From JAAZLA01 sp964560975 (GTDB lineage: Bacteria; Spirochaetota; Spirochaetia; Treponematales; Treponemataceae): 17,560 bases of DNA. Where the stretch lies: NCBI GenBank assembly GCA_964560975.1, contig CAZLNE010000037.1:1-17560 (forward strand), written 5' to 3'. Of the stretch, positions 7,399-13,817 are shown piece by piece. The position numbers were made by a program, and so were the translations under genes. Positions within the stretch are counted from its first letter, which is position 1. Each line of letters starts with the position of its first letter. The notes beneath the pieces were generated by a model. It did no database searches, was not told where the DNA came from, and saw only the letters and a list, made by a program, of their open reading frames with translations.

Positions 7399-7635
7399 AC
7401 CACAGATGCAAATAGATAACTTTTTCAAAGACCTCACCTTCGGATCATGTCAAGATAAGATGTTTCCTAGTATAGGATTATTACTAACATTTCTATTAAT
7501 GTATTATGACTTTTCTCCTTTACTTCTTTAGTTTTACCCTAATTTCTGTGTGTTCCGTGTTGTACATAGTACCCGTGTACTCTGTGTTTTTTTCTCATCT
7601 TTAAGCTCATAGAGCTTAGAAATCTGCGGATAAAC
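7399..7635. repeat. degenerate inverted-terminal repeat element, copy C2
   Basis: Begins ACCACAGATGCA (7399-7410) and ends ATCTGCGGATAAAC (7622-7635); CCACAGAT and the reverse complement CCGCAGAT are inverted at 7 of 8 bases. The terminal 14-mer is identical to the end of copy A (5841-5854). The right half contains CTGTGTGTTCCGTG and CTCTGTG units and a perfect 7-bp stem, TAAGCTC (7602-7608) with GAGCTTA (7612-7618), loop ATA. It abuts the ars promoter region. Confidence 0.5.
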
Positions 7636-7650
7636 TCATTATAAAACATA

Positions 7651-7701
7651 TTGACATATATGAATATGTGTTGTATTTTTATATTGATAAGTATGAATAT
7701 G
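7651..7701 (+). promoter_or_regulatory. ars operon promoter and candidate ArsR operator
   Basis: A consensus -35 TTGACA (7651-7656) and TATTTT (7674-7679) are 17 nt apart, upstream of arsR at 7714. A perfect inverted repeat ACATAT-ATGA-ATATGT (7654-7669) overlaps the -35 box. The 10-mer TATGAATATG within it recurs exactly at 7692-7701, 33 bp downstream, about three helical turns. This is a plausible autoregulatory site for the ArsR encoded just downstream. Confidence 0.6.
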
Positions 7702-7713
7702 AGAGGTTGAGGC

Positions 7714-8070
7714 ATGGAAGTTCATGAAGAAGATGTACCTGAGTGTGGAGGAAGAGATTTTTCCGTAGAGGCAAAAATGTTCAAAGCCTTTTGCGATGAG
7801 AGCAGACTGGAAATACTTTTTTTACTGAGAGCCGGGGAAAAATGCGCCTGCAATTTACTTGAACAACTTAATATAGCACAGCCGACTCTCTCGCATCATA
7901 TGAAAATTCTATGTGAGTCGGGTGTAGTTATCTGCAGGAAGGAAGGTAAATGGACGCACTATAAAATAGATCCGGAGGGTATGAGAACAGCGTTACTGTT
8001 TTTAACCAAGGTTTCTGAAACAGAGGAAAGTTATGTTAGAAGCTCCTGCACATGGGCAAAAAAGAATTAG
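7714..8070 (+). CDS. arsR: ArsR/SmtB-family arsenic-responsive repressor
   Basis: A 118-residue winged-helix repressor. The sensor helix reads GEKCACNLLEQLNIAQPTLS (41-60): Cys44 and Cys46 match the CxC of the ELCVCDL As(III)-binding motif of classical ArsR, directly followed by the recognition helix PTLSHHMKIL (57-66). The wing is GKWTHYKID (78-86). Further Cys at 11, 27, 67, 74 and 112 could add a third ligand. Arsenite or antimonite binding would release it from DNA and derepress the operon it heads. AGAGG 7 nt before the ATG serves as the ribosome-binding site. The product is cytoplasmic. The start is well placed relative to the promoter. Confidence 0.9.
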   Translation: MEVHEEDVPECGGRDFSVEAKMFKAFCDESRLEILFLLRAGEKCACNLLEQLNIAQPTLSHHMKILCESGVVICRKEGKWTHYKIDPEGMRTALLFLTKVSETEESYVRSSCTWAKKN

Positions 8071-8079
8071 GAGAAGATT

Positions 8080-8652
8080 ATGAAAAGAAATAACCTAATT
8101 ATTATAGGCACCGTAGCTGGCGTAATAGCGGTATCCGTTTTTTTTTATTTCATTAAAAACGGCGGTGTTGAAAAATCACTATCAGCAGGTTCTCCAAAAG
8201 CCGAGGTGTCACAGAGCGGGAACACCTCCGTCTCAGAAAAGAAAGTACAATATCCGCTTGAAATTAAAGAGGTGGATTTAGGATATCTGCTTGCTCAAAA
8301 CAAACCTGTAATTATTGATTTTGGAGCTGACAGCTGTGTTCCCTGCAGGGAGATGGCTCCGGTATTGAAAAAGCTGAATGCTGAAATGCAGGATACGGCA
8401 ATTATTCAATTTGTTGATGTTTGGAAAAATCAAAATGCAATAGGCAATTTCCCCATTCGAGTTATACCTACACAATTATTTTATACTGCTGATCGAAAAC
8501 CGTACATTCCCTCTGCTTCAATTACAATAGTCTTTGATTATTATGGATTTGATGATTCAGATGAAATTGTGTTTACCGTGCATCAGGGCGGTTTAACAGA
8601 ACCTCAAATGAGAATGATTATTGCAGATATGCTTAGTCAGGCAGGGGCGTAA
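8080..8652 (+). CDS. membrane-anchored thioredoxin-like protein
   Basis: A 190-residue protein with an N-terminal membrane anchor (MKRNN then hydrophobic residues 6-25), a polar linker (about 27-60), and a thioredoxin-fold domain carrying the redox motif ADSCVPCREM (Cys86, Cys89) and the cis-proline loop RVIPTQLF (Pro130). The positive N-terminus predicts that the catalytic domain faces the periplasm. The region after the cis-Pro (about 136-168) is longer than in ordinary thioredoxin and ends FTVHQGGLT. With CcdA encoded 2 nt downstream it should receive electrons across the membrane and reduce thiols or arsenicals outside the cytoplasm; that target is inference. AGGAG precedes the ATG by a few bases; it follows arsR by 9 nt. 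Confidence 0.85.
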   Translation: MKRNNLIIIGTVAGVIAVSVFFYFIKNGGVEKSLSAGSPKAEVSQSGNTSVSEKKVQYPLEIKEVDLGYLLAQNKPVIIDFGADSCVPCREMAPVLKKLNAEMQDTAIIQFVDVWKNQNAIGNFPIRVIPTQLFYTADRKPYIPSASITIVFDYYGFDDSDEIVFTVHQGGLTEPQMRMIIADMLSQAGA

Positions 8653-8654
8653 CA

Positions 8655-9362
8655 GTGAGCGACGCTATATTTGCACTGCTGGATCAGCTTAAAGATCTTA
8701 TTCAATCTTCCTTTTGGCTTGCTCCTTTTCTAGCGTTTATTGCAGGTGTATTAACGTCCATAACACCCTGTTCCTTATCTTCTATTCCGCTTGTTGTAGG
8801 TTATGTTGGAGGGACAGGAGTCGCCAAAGAAAACCCTAAGCGGGCTTTTGTTTTGTCGCTGCTATTTGCACTTGGAACGGCAATTACTTTCACTGTTCTT
8901 GGAACTGTCGCATCTCTTGCCGGTAATCTTATAGGCGTAACATCGCGCTGGTGGTTTTTATTTTTAGGAATATTGATGGTGGTTCTCGCCCTTCAAACCT
9001 GGGGAGTAATAAATATTATTCCTTCCACTAATTTGCTTTCTAAAAATAAACTCCGCGGTTATGCAGGTTCTCTCGCTGCGGGAATTCTTGCAGGTATTTT
9101 TTCTTCTCCCTGTGCAACTCCTGTTTTGATTGTCTTACTCTCAATCGTTGCAAGTAAAGGAAGCCTTGCATGGGGAATAACTCTGTTGCTCTTATATTCA
9201 CTTGGTCACGGGCTATTATCAGTTATAGCGGGAACATCAGTGGGGCTTGTTCAAAAAGTAACAGCATCATCAAAGTATGGAACGTTTGCGGTCATACTTA
9301 AAATTACTATGGGAATTATAATCCTTGCAATAGGCTTATATATGATATATTTATTTTTATAA
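8655..9362 (+). CDS. ccdA: CcdA-type thiol-electron transmembrane transporter
   Basis: A 235-residue integral membrane protein of the CcdA/DsbD-transmembrane family with about six hydrophobic helices. The two family Cys are in paired Pro-Cys motifs: SITPCSLSSIPL (Cys39) and FSSPCATPVLIV (Cys153), each in the first helix of a three-helix half. CcdA passes electrons from cytoplasmic thioredoxin to an extracytoplasmic thioredoxin-like partner, here presumably the anchored thioredoxin encoded just upstream. Starts with GTG, 2 nt after the previous stop, with AGGGG about 8 nt upstream. Its position inside an ars operon instead of a cytochrome c cluster suggests a dedicated role. Confidence 0.88.
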   Translation: MSDAIFALLDQLKDLIQSSFWLAPFLAFIAGVLTSITPCSLSSIPLVVGYVGGTGVAKENPKRAFVLSLLFALGTAITFTVLGTVASLAGNLIGVTSRWWFLFLGILMVVLALQTWGVINIIPSTNLLSKNKLRGYAGSLAAGILAGIFSSPCATPVLIVLLSIVASKGSLAWGITLLLLYSLGHGLLSVIAGTSVGLVQKVTASSKYGTFAVILKITMGIIILAIGLYMIYLFL

Positions 9363-9372
9363 AGGAAGTAGT

Positions 9373-10398
9373 ATGAACCTTACATCTTTTTTTTCTTCAA
9401 TCGGCAGTTTTATACAGAGCCAGATTCTGGGTATGCAGTTCTTAAACAGCGGAATAAGTTCTCTTCTTGTTGTATTCGGCCTCGAAGAGGGAAGTGTCAT
9501 TCACGGAATTCTTACTTTTTTCTTTTACGACGTCATCAAGATTCTTATTCTTCTATCTGTTCTCATTTTTGTTATCTCGTGGATTCAATCGTATTTTCCT
9601 CCTGAACGCGCTAAGAGAATTTTAGGAAAGTATAAGGGACTTGGCGCACGCATACTTTCTGCTTTGCTGGGGACAGTAACCCCTTTTTGCTCCTGTTCAT
9701 CAATACCCTTGTTCATAGGCTTTACGAGTGCCTCTTTACCGGTGGGAGTTACCTTCAGCTTTTTAATATCTTCGCCTCTTGTCGATATTGGTTCTCTCAT
9801 TTTGCTTTCAAGTATCTTTGGTTTCAAAGCAGCGGCCGCCTATGTTATAGCAGGACTAGTTCTTGCTGTTGCAGGCGGAACAATCATAGAAAAGCTCGGC
9901 CTCGAAAAATATGTGGAAACATTCATAACAAAAATAAAATCCTCAGGTTCTGCGGCTTTACCGGATCTTACGAATAAGGACCGGTTTATATATGCACGAT
10001 CACAGGTTCTGGAAACAGTAAAAAAAGTATTCCCGTATCTTTTAGCAGGGGTTGCCCTTGGAGCTCTTATTCATAATGTAATACCTGAAAGCTGGATTAA
10101 AACAGTTCTCGGTAAAGATGCCTGGTACTCTCCAGTCCTAGCAGCTCTTGTCGGCATCCCTATGTATGCCGATATTTTCGGTACCATTCCAATAGCGGAG
10201 GCCTTATTCGCAAAGGGAGTAGGCATCGGAACAATTTTATCGTTCATGATGGGCGTAACTGCATTAAGTGTCCCCTCAATAATTCTGCTTCGAAAAGCAG
10301 TCCAGCCGAAACTTCTTATATGGTTTATTGGTATAGTAAGTGCTGGAATAATTGTAATCGGATATATATTCAATGCTTTTCAATCATTACTAGTATAA
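9373..10398 (+). CDS. arsP: ArsP-family permease (organoarsenical efflux)
   Basis: A 341-residue membrane protein of the ArsP/DUF318 permease family (UPF0718). The hallmark is GTVTPFCSCSSIPLFIGF (100-117) with Cys106 and Cys108, followed by PVGVTFSFLISSPLVDIGS (123-141); the second half has GIPMYADIFGTIPIAEAL (261-278) as an internal repeat of the fold. Characterised ArsP proteins export trivalent organoarsenicals such as methylarsenite. Eight or so hydrophobic helices are visible. It sits between ccdA and the small thioredoxin gene with short gaps and an AAGGAAG ribosome-binding site. Context supports the arsenic role, but other permeases in this broad family have unknown substrates. Confidence 0.85.
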   Translation: MNLTSFFSSIGSFIQSQILGMQFLNSGISSLLVVFGLEEGSVIHGILTFFFYDVIKILILLSVLIFVISWIQSYFPPERAKRILGKYKGLGARILSALLGTVTPFCSCSSIPLFIGFTSASLPVGVTFSFLISSPLVDIGSLILLSSIFGFKAAAAYVIAGLVLAVAGGTIIEKLGLEKYVETFITKIKSSGSAALPDLTNKDRFIYARSQVLETVKKVFPYLLAGVALGALIHNVIPESWIKTVLGKDAWYSPVLAALVGIPMYADIFGTIPIAEALFAKGVGIGTILSFMMGVTALSVPSIILLRKAVQPKLLIWFIGIVSAGIIVIGYIFNAFQSLLV

Positions 10399-10420
10399 GA
10401 ATAATAAAAGGAGATTTAGA

Positions 10421-10783
10421 ATGGCACTATTTAATTTTAGTAAAAAAGCAGTGGCAAAAGTAAAAAAGGGTGAGACTTGTTTTGCCTGCAAGGTGAACGA
10501 GGAACAAATTTTAAATGCAGAAGGCAACCAAGACAGCGGCTCCCGTATAAAAGTTCTTGGATCCGGCTGCGCAAAATGCAAGGCTTTGGAAGCTAATGTC
10601 GTTGAAGCCTTGAAGTCTTTAGCAATTAATGAAGGGGTTGATCATGTAACCGATTTTGCGGCCATTGCTTCCTATGGTGTTATGTCGACTCCAGCCCTCG
10701 TAATAGACGGTGAAGTTGTGAGCTCGGGTAAATTACTTTCGGTTCAGGAAGCTGTAGAGATTATTAGCAAACGGAGAATATGA
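10421..10783 (+). CDS. small thioredoxin-family (redox-active disulfide) protein
   Basis: A 120-residue cytoplasmic protein. The C-terminal 75 residues form a minimal glutaredoxin/thioredoxin_3-like domain: IKVLGSGCAKCKALEANV (43-60) with the CxxC Cys50/Cys53, and the cis-proline segment GVMSTPALVIDGEVVSSG. An N-terminal extension (1-42) holds a second CxxC, TCFACKV (Cys20/Cys23). Proteins of this type are often encoded beside ArsP permeases; they may donate electrons to CcdA or handle arsenic as a thiolate, neither proven. An AAAGGAG site precedes the ATG. One base separates it from acr3. The extra N-terminal CxxC is the unusual point. Confidence 0.82.
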   Translation: MALFNFSKKAVAKVKKGETCFACKVNEEQILNAEGNQDSGSRIKVLGSGCAKCKALEANVVEALKSLAINEGVDHVTDFAAIASYGVMSTPALVIDGEVVSSGKLLSVQEAVEIISKRRI

Positions 10784-10784
10784 G

Positions 10785-11831
10785 ATGGAAAAAAAAGAAA
10801 TAAGTTTCTTTGAGAGGTTTTTAACTCTCTGGGTTTTGTTGTGCATGGCAGCAGGAATTTTAATTGGAAAATTTATTCCCCAGATTCCTTCTTTCCTTTC
10901 GAAGTTTGAATACGCAAATGTGTCAATTCCTATAGCTATACTTATTTGGCTTATGATTTACCCCATGATGCTGAAGGTGGATTTTACCAGTATAAAAAAT
11001 GTGGGCAAGAATCCTAAGGGGTTATATGTAACCTGGGTTACAAACTGGCTTATTAAACCGTTTACTATGTATGGGATTGCCTTTGTTTTTTTTATGGTTA
11101 TTTTTAAAAACTTAATTCCTCACAATCTTGCAAAAGAGTATTTGGCAGGTGCTGTATTACTAGGTGCTGCTCCCTGTACGGCAATGGTTTTTGTGTGGAG
11201 CCACTTAACAAAAGGAGATCCTGCATACACGGTTGTACAAGTTGCAACTAATGATTTACTCATTCTTATTGCTTTTACTCCTATAGTCGCATTTCTTCTT
11301 GGTGTAAGCGGTATTACCATTCCCTGGGGTACTCTTATTTTATCTGTTATACTTTTTGTCGTTATTCCTCTTGGCGCAGGTATTATTTCCAGACTGATAA
11401 TTACTAGGAATAAGGGGGAGCAATACTTTTCCGAGTCCTTTATACCAAAGTTCAAGCATGTAACTATTGCCGGTTTACTATTAACTCTTATAATTATTTT
11501 CTCCTTTCAAGGTCATGTTATTCTTGAAAATCCGCTTCACATACTGCTTATTGCTGTTCCTCTTACAATTCAAACTTTTTTAATTTTCTTCATAGCCTAT
11601 GGTGCATCAAAAATGTTAAAACTTCCCCACTGTATTGCAGCGCCTGCCGGTATGATAGGGGCTTCAAACTTTTTTGAGCTTTCAGTAGCGGTTGCAATAG
11701 CACTCTTTGGTCCAAAAAGTGCAGTTGCACTGGCAACAATAGTCGGTGTGCTCGTAGAAGTTCCCGTCATGTTAACACTGGTTAAAATTGCAAATAGAAC
11801 AAGGAAATCTTTTGATGGAAATCAAAACTGA
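10785..11831 (+). CDS. acr3: Acr3-family arsenite efflux transporter
   Basis: A 348-residue membrane protein with about ten hydrophobic helices, the standard size of Acr3. Diagnostic segments are YPMMLKVDF (59-67), GAAPCTAMVFVWSHLTKGDP (127-146) with the conserved Cys131 required in Acr3 transport, VQVATNDLL (151-159), and near the C-terminus GASNFFELSVAVAIALFG and VEVPVMLTLVKI. It exports As(OH)3/arsenite using the membrane gradient. It is the last gene of the ars operon, one base after the small thioredoxin stop, with GGAG upstream. Since no arsenate reductase is in the operon, it acts on arsenite already present or made by reductases encoded elsewhere. Confidence 0.93.
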   Translation: MEKKEISFFERFLTLWVLLCMAAGILIGKFIPQIPSFLSKFEYANVSIPIAILIWLMIYPMMLKVDFTSIKNVGKNPKGLYVTWVTNWLIKPFTMYGIAFVFFMVIFKNLIPHNLAKEYLAGAVLLGAAPCTAMVFVWSHLTKGDPAYTVVQVATNDLLILIAFTPIVAFLLGVSGITIPWGTLILSVILFVVIPLGAGIISRLIITRNKGEQYFSESFIPKFKHVTIAGLLLTLIIIFSFQGHVILENPLHILLIAVPLTIQTFLIFFIAYGASKMLKLPHCIAAPAGMIGASNFFELSVAVAIALFGPKSAVALATIVGVLVEVPVMLTLVKIANRTRKSFDGNQN

Positions 11832-11904
11832 TAGATGAGCTTCCAAAGATTGAAGAATTAAAAAGGCGTTTACAAGAAAACGGGTAAATAGAAATCATCA
11901 AGAT

Positions 11905-11930
11905 GGATTTTGCTGCATTTAGCAGAATCC
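11905..11930 (+). terminator. hairpin downstream of acr3, possible weak terminator
   Basis: GGATTTTGCT (11905-11914) pairs with AGCAGAATCC (11921-11930) over 10 positions including one G-T wobble, loop GCATTT. It is the first strong hairpin after the ars operon, but only TATTTG follows, so there is no real U-tract. Between acr3 and this hairpin lies a short open frame without a start (11841-11888). Confidence 0.4.
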
Positions 11931-11999
11931 TATTTGTCAATTGCTATTTCCAGCTTGTTTTACGGCAGGCATTGTAAGTTAGAAATAAGAACAACTGAT

Positions 12000-12180
12000 A
12001 CCCACAGATTATTGGGTAGAGCAAGGGATCAAGAAGATCGGCAGGGAGGCTGCCGGAGATGGTTACTACGACTGGCGAGTTTGCGTAGCAAAACTCGGTA
12101 CGGTAAGAATGCATGGAAGCATTCTTACCGTCAATCTACGGTATCTGTGCTATCTGTGTGAATCTGAGTTTATCTGTGGT
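12000..12180. repeat. degenerate inverted-terminal repeat element, copy B
   Basis: Occupies the convergent gap between acr3 and the 4Fe-4S gene (11832-12199), which holds no convincing gene. The left end CCACAGAT (12002-12009) is the inverse of ATCTGTGG at 12172-12179, a perfect 8-bp match; two further ATCTGTG units lie at 12143-12149 and 12152-12158. The 20-mer at 12003-12022 equals 5730-5749 of copy A except for one base. Its centre carries three successive hairpins (12039-12130). Confidence 0.6.
12039..12130. other. three tandem hairpins inside repeat copy B
   Basis: Stem 1: CGGCAG (12039-12044) with CTGCCG (12050-12055). Stem 2: CGAGTTT (12076-12082) with AAACTCG (12091-12097), extendable inward by GC pairs with one bulge. 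Stem 3: CGGTAAGAATGC (12101-12112) with GCATTCTTACCG (12119-12130), a perfect 12-bp stem with a 6-nt loop. On either strand they could fold at the ends of the two converging transcripts, although no U-tract follows any of them. Confidence 0.5.
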
Positions 12181-12199
12181 AATGAAATTTATGCCTACT

Positions 12200-12916
12200 C
12201 TATTCCAGAATTTCCCCATCAGTAGAGATCGTTACAACCTGCCATGGAATAAACTTTCCGCTTTGCATGAGAGCAGTCTTTACTGCGTGTTCAAGACCGC
12301 CGCAGCATGGAACTTCCATCCGCACAACAGTAACACTCTTAATCTCATTTTCTGCAATAATCGAGGTGAGTTTATCTGCATAATTTCCGTCATCAAGTTT
12401 AGGACAACCGATTAGTGTTACCTTGTTTTTCATAAAATCTTTATGAAAACCTGCATAGGCATAGGCTGAGCAGTCCGCTGCAATGAGAAGATTTGCATTA
12501 TTAAAGTATGGTGCATTTACAGGTACAAGTTTTATCTGTACCGGCCACTGAGCAAGATGAGACTCGAGACGTCCCGGTGATTCAATAATTTTATCAGGTG
12601 ATAAACTATGATTAATTTTTTTTACCTGTTGACCCGGACATCCGCAGGGTAAAGGGGAAGTCTGCTTTACTGCTTTTTTCTCAGACATATGTCTTTCGAC
12701 TGCCGCCTCATCATAGGCCGCAGCTTCGCGTTCAATAAAAGTTATAGCTCCAGTGGGACAGGCAGGGAGACAGTCGCCTAAACCGTCGCAGTAGTCATCG
12801 CGCAAAAGCTCGGCCTTTCCCTCAACCATACCTATAGCCCCTTCATGGCATGCCTCCGCACAAGCTCCGCATCCGTTACATTTTTCTTTATCGATCTGGA
12901 TAATTCTTCGTTTCAT
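12200..12916 (-). CDS. 4Fe-4S dicluster-type ferredoxin-domain protein
   Basis: A 238-residue soluble protein. The N-terminal ferredoxin domain has a complete first 4Fe-4S motif (CNGCGACAEAC: Cys13, 16, 19, 23) and a second motif YCDGLGDCLPACPTGA in which the second ligand position is Leu, leaving Cys43, 49 and 53. The C-terminal domain has further conserved-looking Cys: CGCPG, IAADCSAYAY, LIGCPKLDD and EVPCCGG. Probably an electron carrier or redox sensor; the exact reaction is unknown. Two ATGs are adjacent; GGAGG lies 1 nt before the first (12919) and 4 nt before the second, so 12916 was chosen. It diverges from the Crp/Fnr-family gene, which probably controls it. Confidence 0.82.
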   Translation of the reverse strand: MKRRIIQIDKEKCNGCGACAEACHEGAIGMVEGKAELLRDDYCDGLGDCLPACPTGAITFIEREAAAYDEAAVERHMSEKKAVKQTSPLPCGCPGQQVKKINHSLSPDKIIESPGRLESHLAQWPVQIKLVPVNAPYFNNANLLIAADCSAYAYAGFHKDFMKNKVTLIGCPKLDDGNYADKLTSIIAENEIKSVTVVRMEVPCCGGLEHAVKTALMQSGKFIPWQVVTISTDGEILE

Positions 12917-12928
12917 CATTCCTCCATA

Positions 12929-12965
12929 ACGCTTAATCGTAATGTATAAGCGAACGCTTAAGCGT
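12929..12965. promoter_or_regulatory. palindromic operator region between the 4Fe-4S gene and the Crp/Fnr gene
   Basis: Two nearly identical 12-mers, ACGCTTAATCGT (12929-12940) and ACGCTTAAGCGT (12954-12965, a perfect palindrome), lie 25 bp apart. The second overlaps another inverted repeat, TAAGCG-AA-CGCTTA (12947-12960). They sit in the leader and promoter zone of the minus-strand 4Fe-4S gene and upstream of the regulator promoter. The pattern suggests a dimeric regulator, plausibly the divergent Crp/Fnr protein, although it does not match the classic CRP or FNR site. Confidence 0.55.
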
Positions 12966-12972
12966 ACTGCTC

Positions 12973-13001
12973 TTGTTATTACGAGTTCAATGTACTATAG
13001 T
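12973..13001 (+). promoter_or_regulatory. putative promoter of the Crp/Fnr-family gene
   Basis: TTGTTA (12973-12978) and TATAGT (12996-13001) are 17 nt apart, about 40 nt before the ATG at 13044. A short hairpin GTTGT-TTTT-ACAAC (13017-13030) lies in the leader. Confidence 0.5.
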
Positions 13002-13043
13002 TTGTATTGTATATCTGTTGTTTTTACAACAAAAAAGGAATAG

Positions 13044-13739
13044 ATGACTTTATCTGAAAAAAAAATTGATTTTTTACTAAAGACAGCGCTTTTTGACGGT
13101 GTTTCGAAAATTGATATTGAGCCGCTTTTACATTGTCTTTCGTACCGTCTAAAGAAATTTGAAAAAAATAGTTTTATACTAAGGCAGGGTGAGAAGTGCG
13201 AAGAGGCTGCCCTTGTTTTAAGCGGTTCAGTACACATAATTACAGAGGATTTTTGGGGCAATCGTACAATTTTATCTGATATTTCGCCGGGTTCGGTATT
13301 CGCAGAAACCTTTGCCTTTGAAGGATCAAAACCCTTAACCGTGAGCGCGCTTACCGTGAGCGATGTAGAAATATTGTTTTTTTCTATCAATAAAATACTC
13401 ACCGTTTGCTCTTCTGCATGCGTTTTTCATACAAGGATTATACAAAACTTTGTGCAGGTGCTTGCATTGAAGAATATCATGCTTAATAGGAAGCTTTTAT
13501 ATCTTTCATTTAGAAGTACTAGAGAGAAGCTTCTCTCATATTTATCTGATCAGTCAAAGAACTCAAAAAGCGAAAAATTCGTCATCCCTTTTACCCGGCA
13601 GGAGCTTGCCGATTTTTTGTGCGTTGACCGAAGTGCCATGTCTTCTGAAATTTCCAAGCTGCAAAATGAGGGTGTATTGGAAACACATAAAAATGAGTTC
13701 ACTCTGTTTTCACGGACGGAAAAAAAAGCAAAAATATAA
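13044..13739 (+). CDS. Crp/Fnr-family transcriptional regulator
   Basis: A 231-residue regulator with an N-terminal cyclic-nucleotide-binding-type beta barrel (about 15-125; HIITEDFWGNRTILSDI and PGSVFAETFAFEG lie in the ligand-pocket region), a dimer helix (127-160) and a C-terminal HTH_Crp domain (182-222; FTRQELADFLCVDRSAMSSE). The Arg-Ser pair that contacts cAMP in CRP is not present after FAETFAFEG, and there is no N-terminal Cys cluster as in FNR, so the signal is unknown. The coding sequence has a short direct repeat giving LTVSA-LTVSD (98-107). An AAGGA site lies 4 nt before the ATG. It is divergent from the 4Fe-4S gene, a common layout for redox-linked regulators and their targets. 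Confidence 0.88.
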   Translation: MTLSEKKIDFLLKTALFDGVSKIDIEPLLHCLSYRLKKFEKNSFILRQGEKCEEAALVLSGSVHIITEDFWGNRTILSDISPGSVFAETFAFEGSKPLTVSALTVSDVEILFFSINKILTVCSSACVFHTRIIQNFVQVLALKNIMLNRKLLYLSFRSTREKLLSYLSDQSKNSKSEKFVIPFTRQELADFLCVDRSAMSSEISKLQNEGVLETHKNEFTLFSRTEKKAKI

Positions 13740-13768
13740 AAAAAATAGAGGATGAAAGAAAAAAACAT

Positions 13769-13787
13769 AGTATAAGTACTGTATACT
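13769..13787. promoter_or_regulatory. inverted repeat upstream of the DUF3795-GyrI unit
   Basis: AGTATA (13769-13774) and TATACT (13782-13787) form a perfect 6-bp inverted repeat with a 7-nt spacer, 31 nt before the ATG at 13818. TATACT could also serve as a -10 box, but no good -35 is visible. Operator or weak promoter. Confidence 0.3.
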
Positions 13788-13817
13788 TCAGATATCTAAA
13801 CAAATGGAGGTATTACA

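Noticed and set aside
7214..7531. 105-codon plus-strand open frame in the gap before arsR
   Set aside because: It runs across repeat copy C1 and into C2, has no recognisable domain or sensible hydrophobic pattern, and the region is full of repeat units; the opposite-strand frame 7212-7403 fails for the same reasons.
11910..12415. Overlapping plus-strand open frames (11910-12161 and 12113-12415)
   Set aside because: They cover repeat copy B and the antisense of the 4Fe-4S gene end, start without a ribosome-binding site and show no protein-like pattern.
13332..13364. Short direct repeat in the Crp/Fnr gene (ACCGTGAGCG twice) as a regulatory site
   Set aside because: It lies in the coding sequence, preserves the frame as LTVSA-LTVSD and is more simply a small in-frame duplication or convergent codons.
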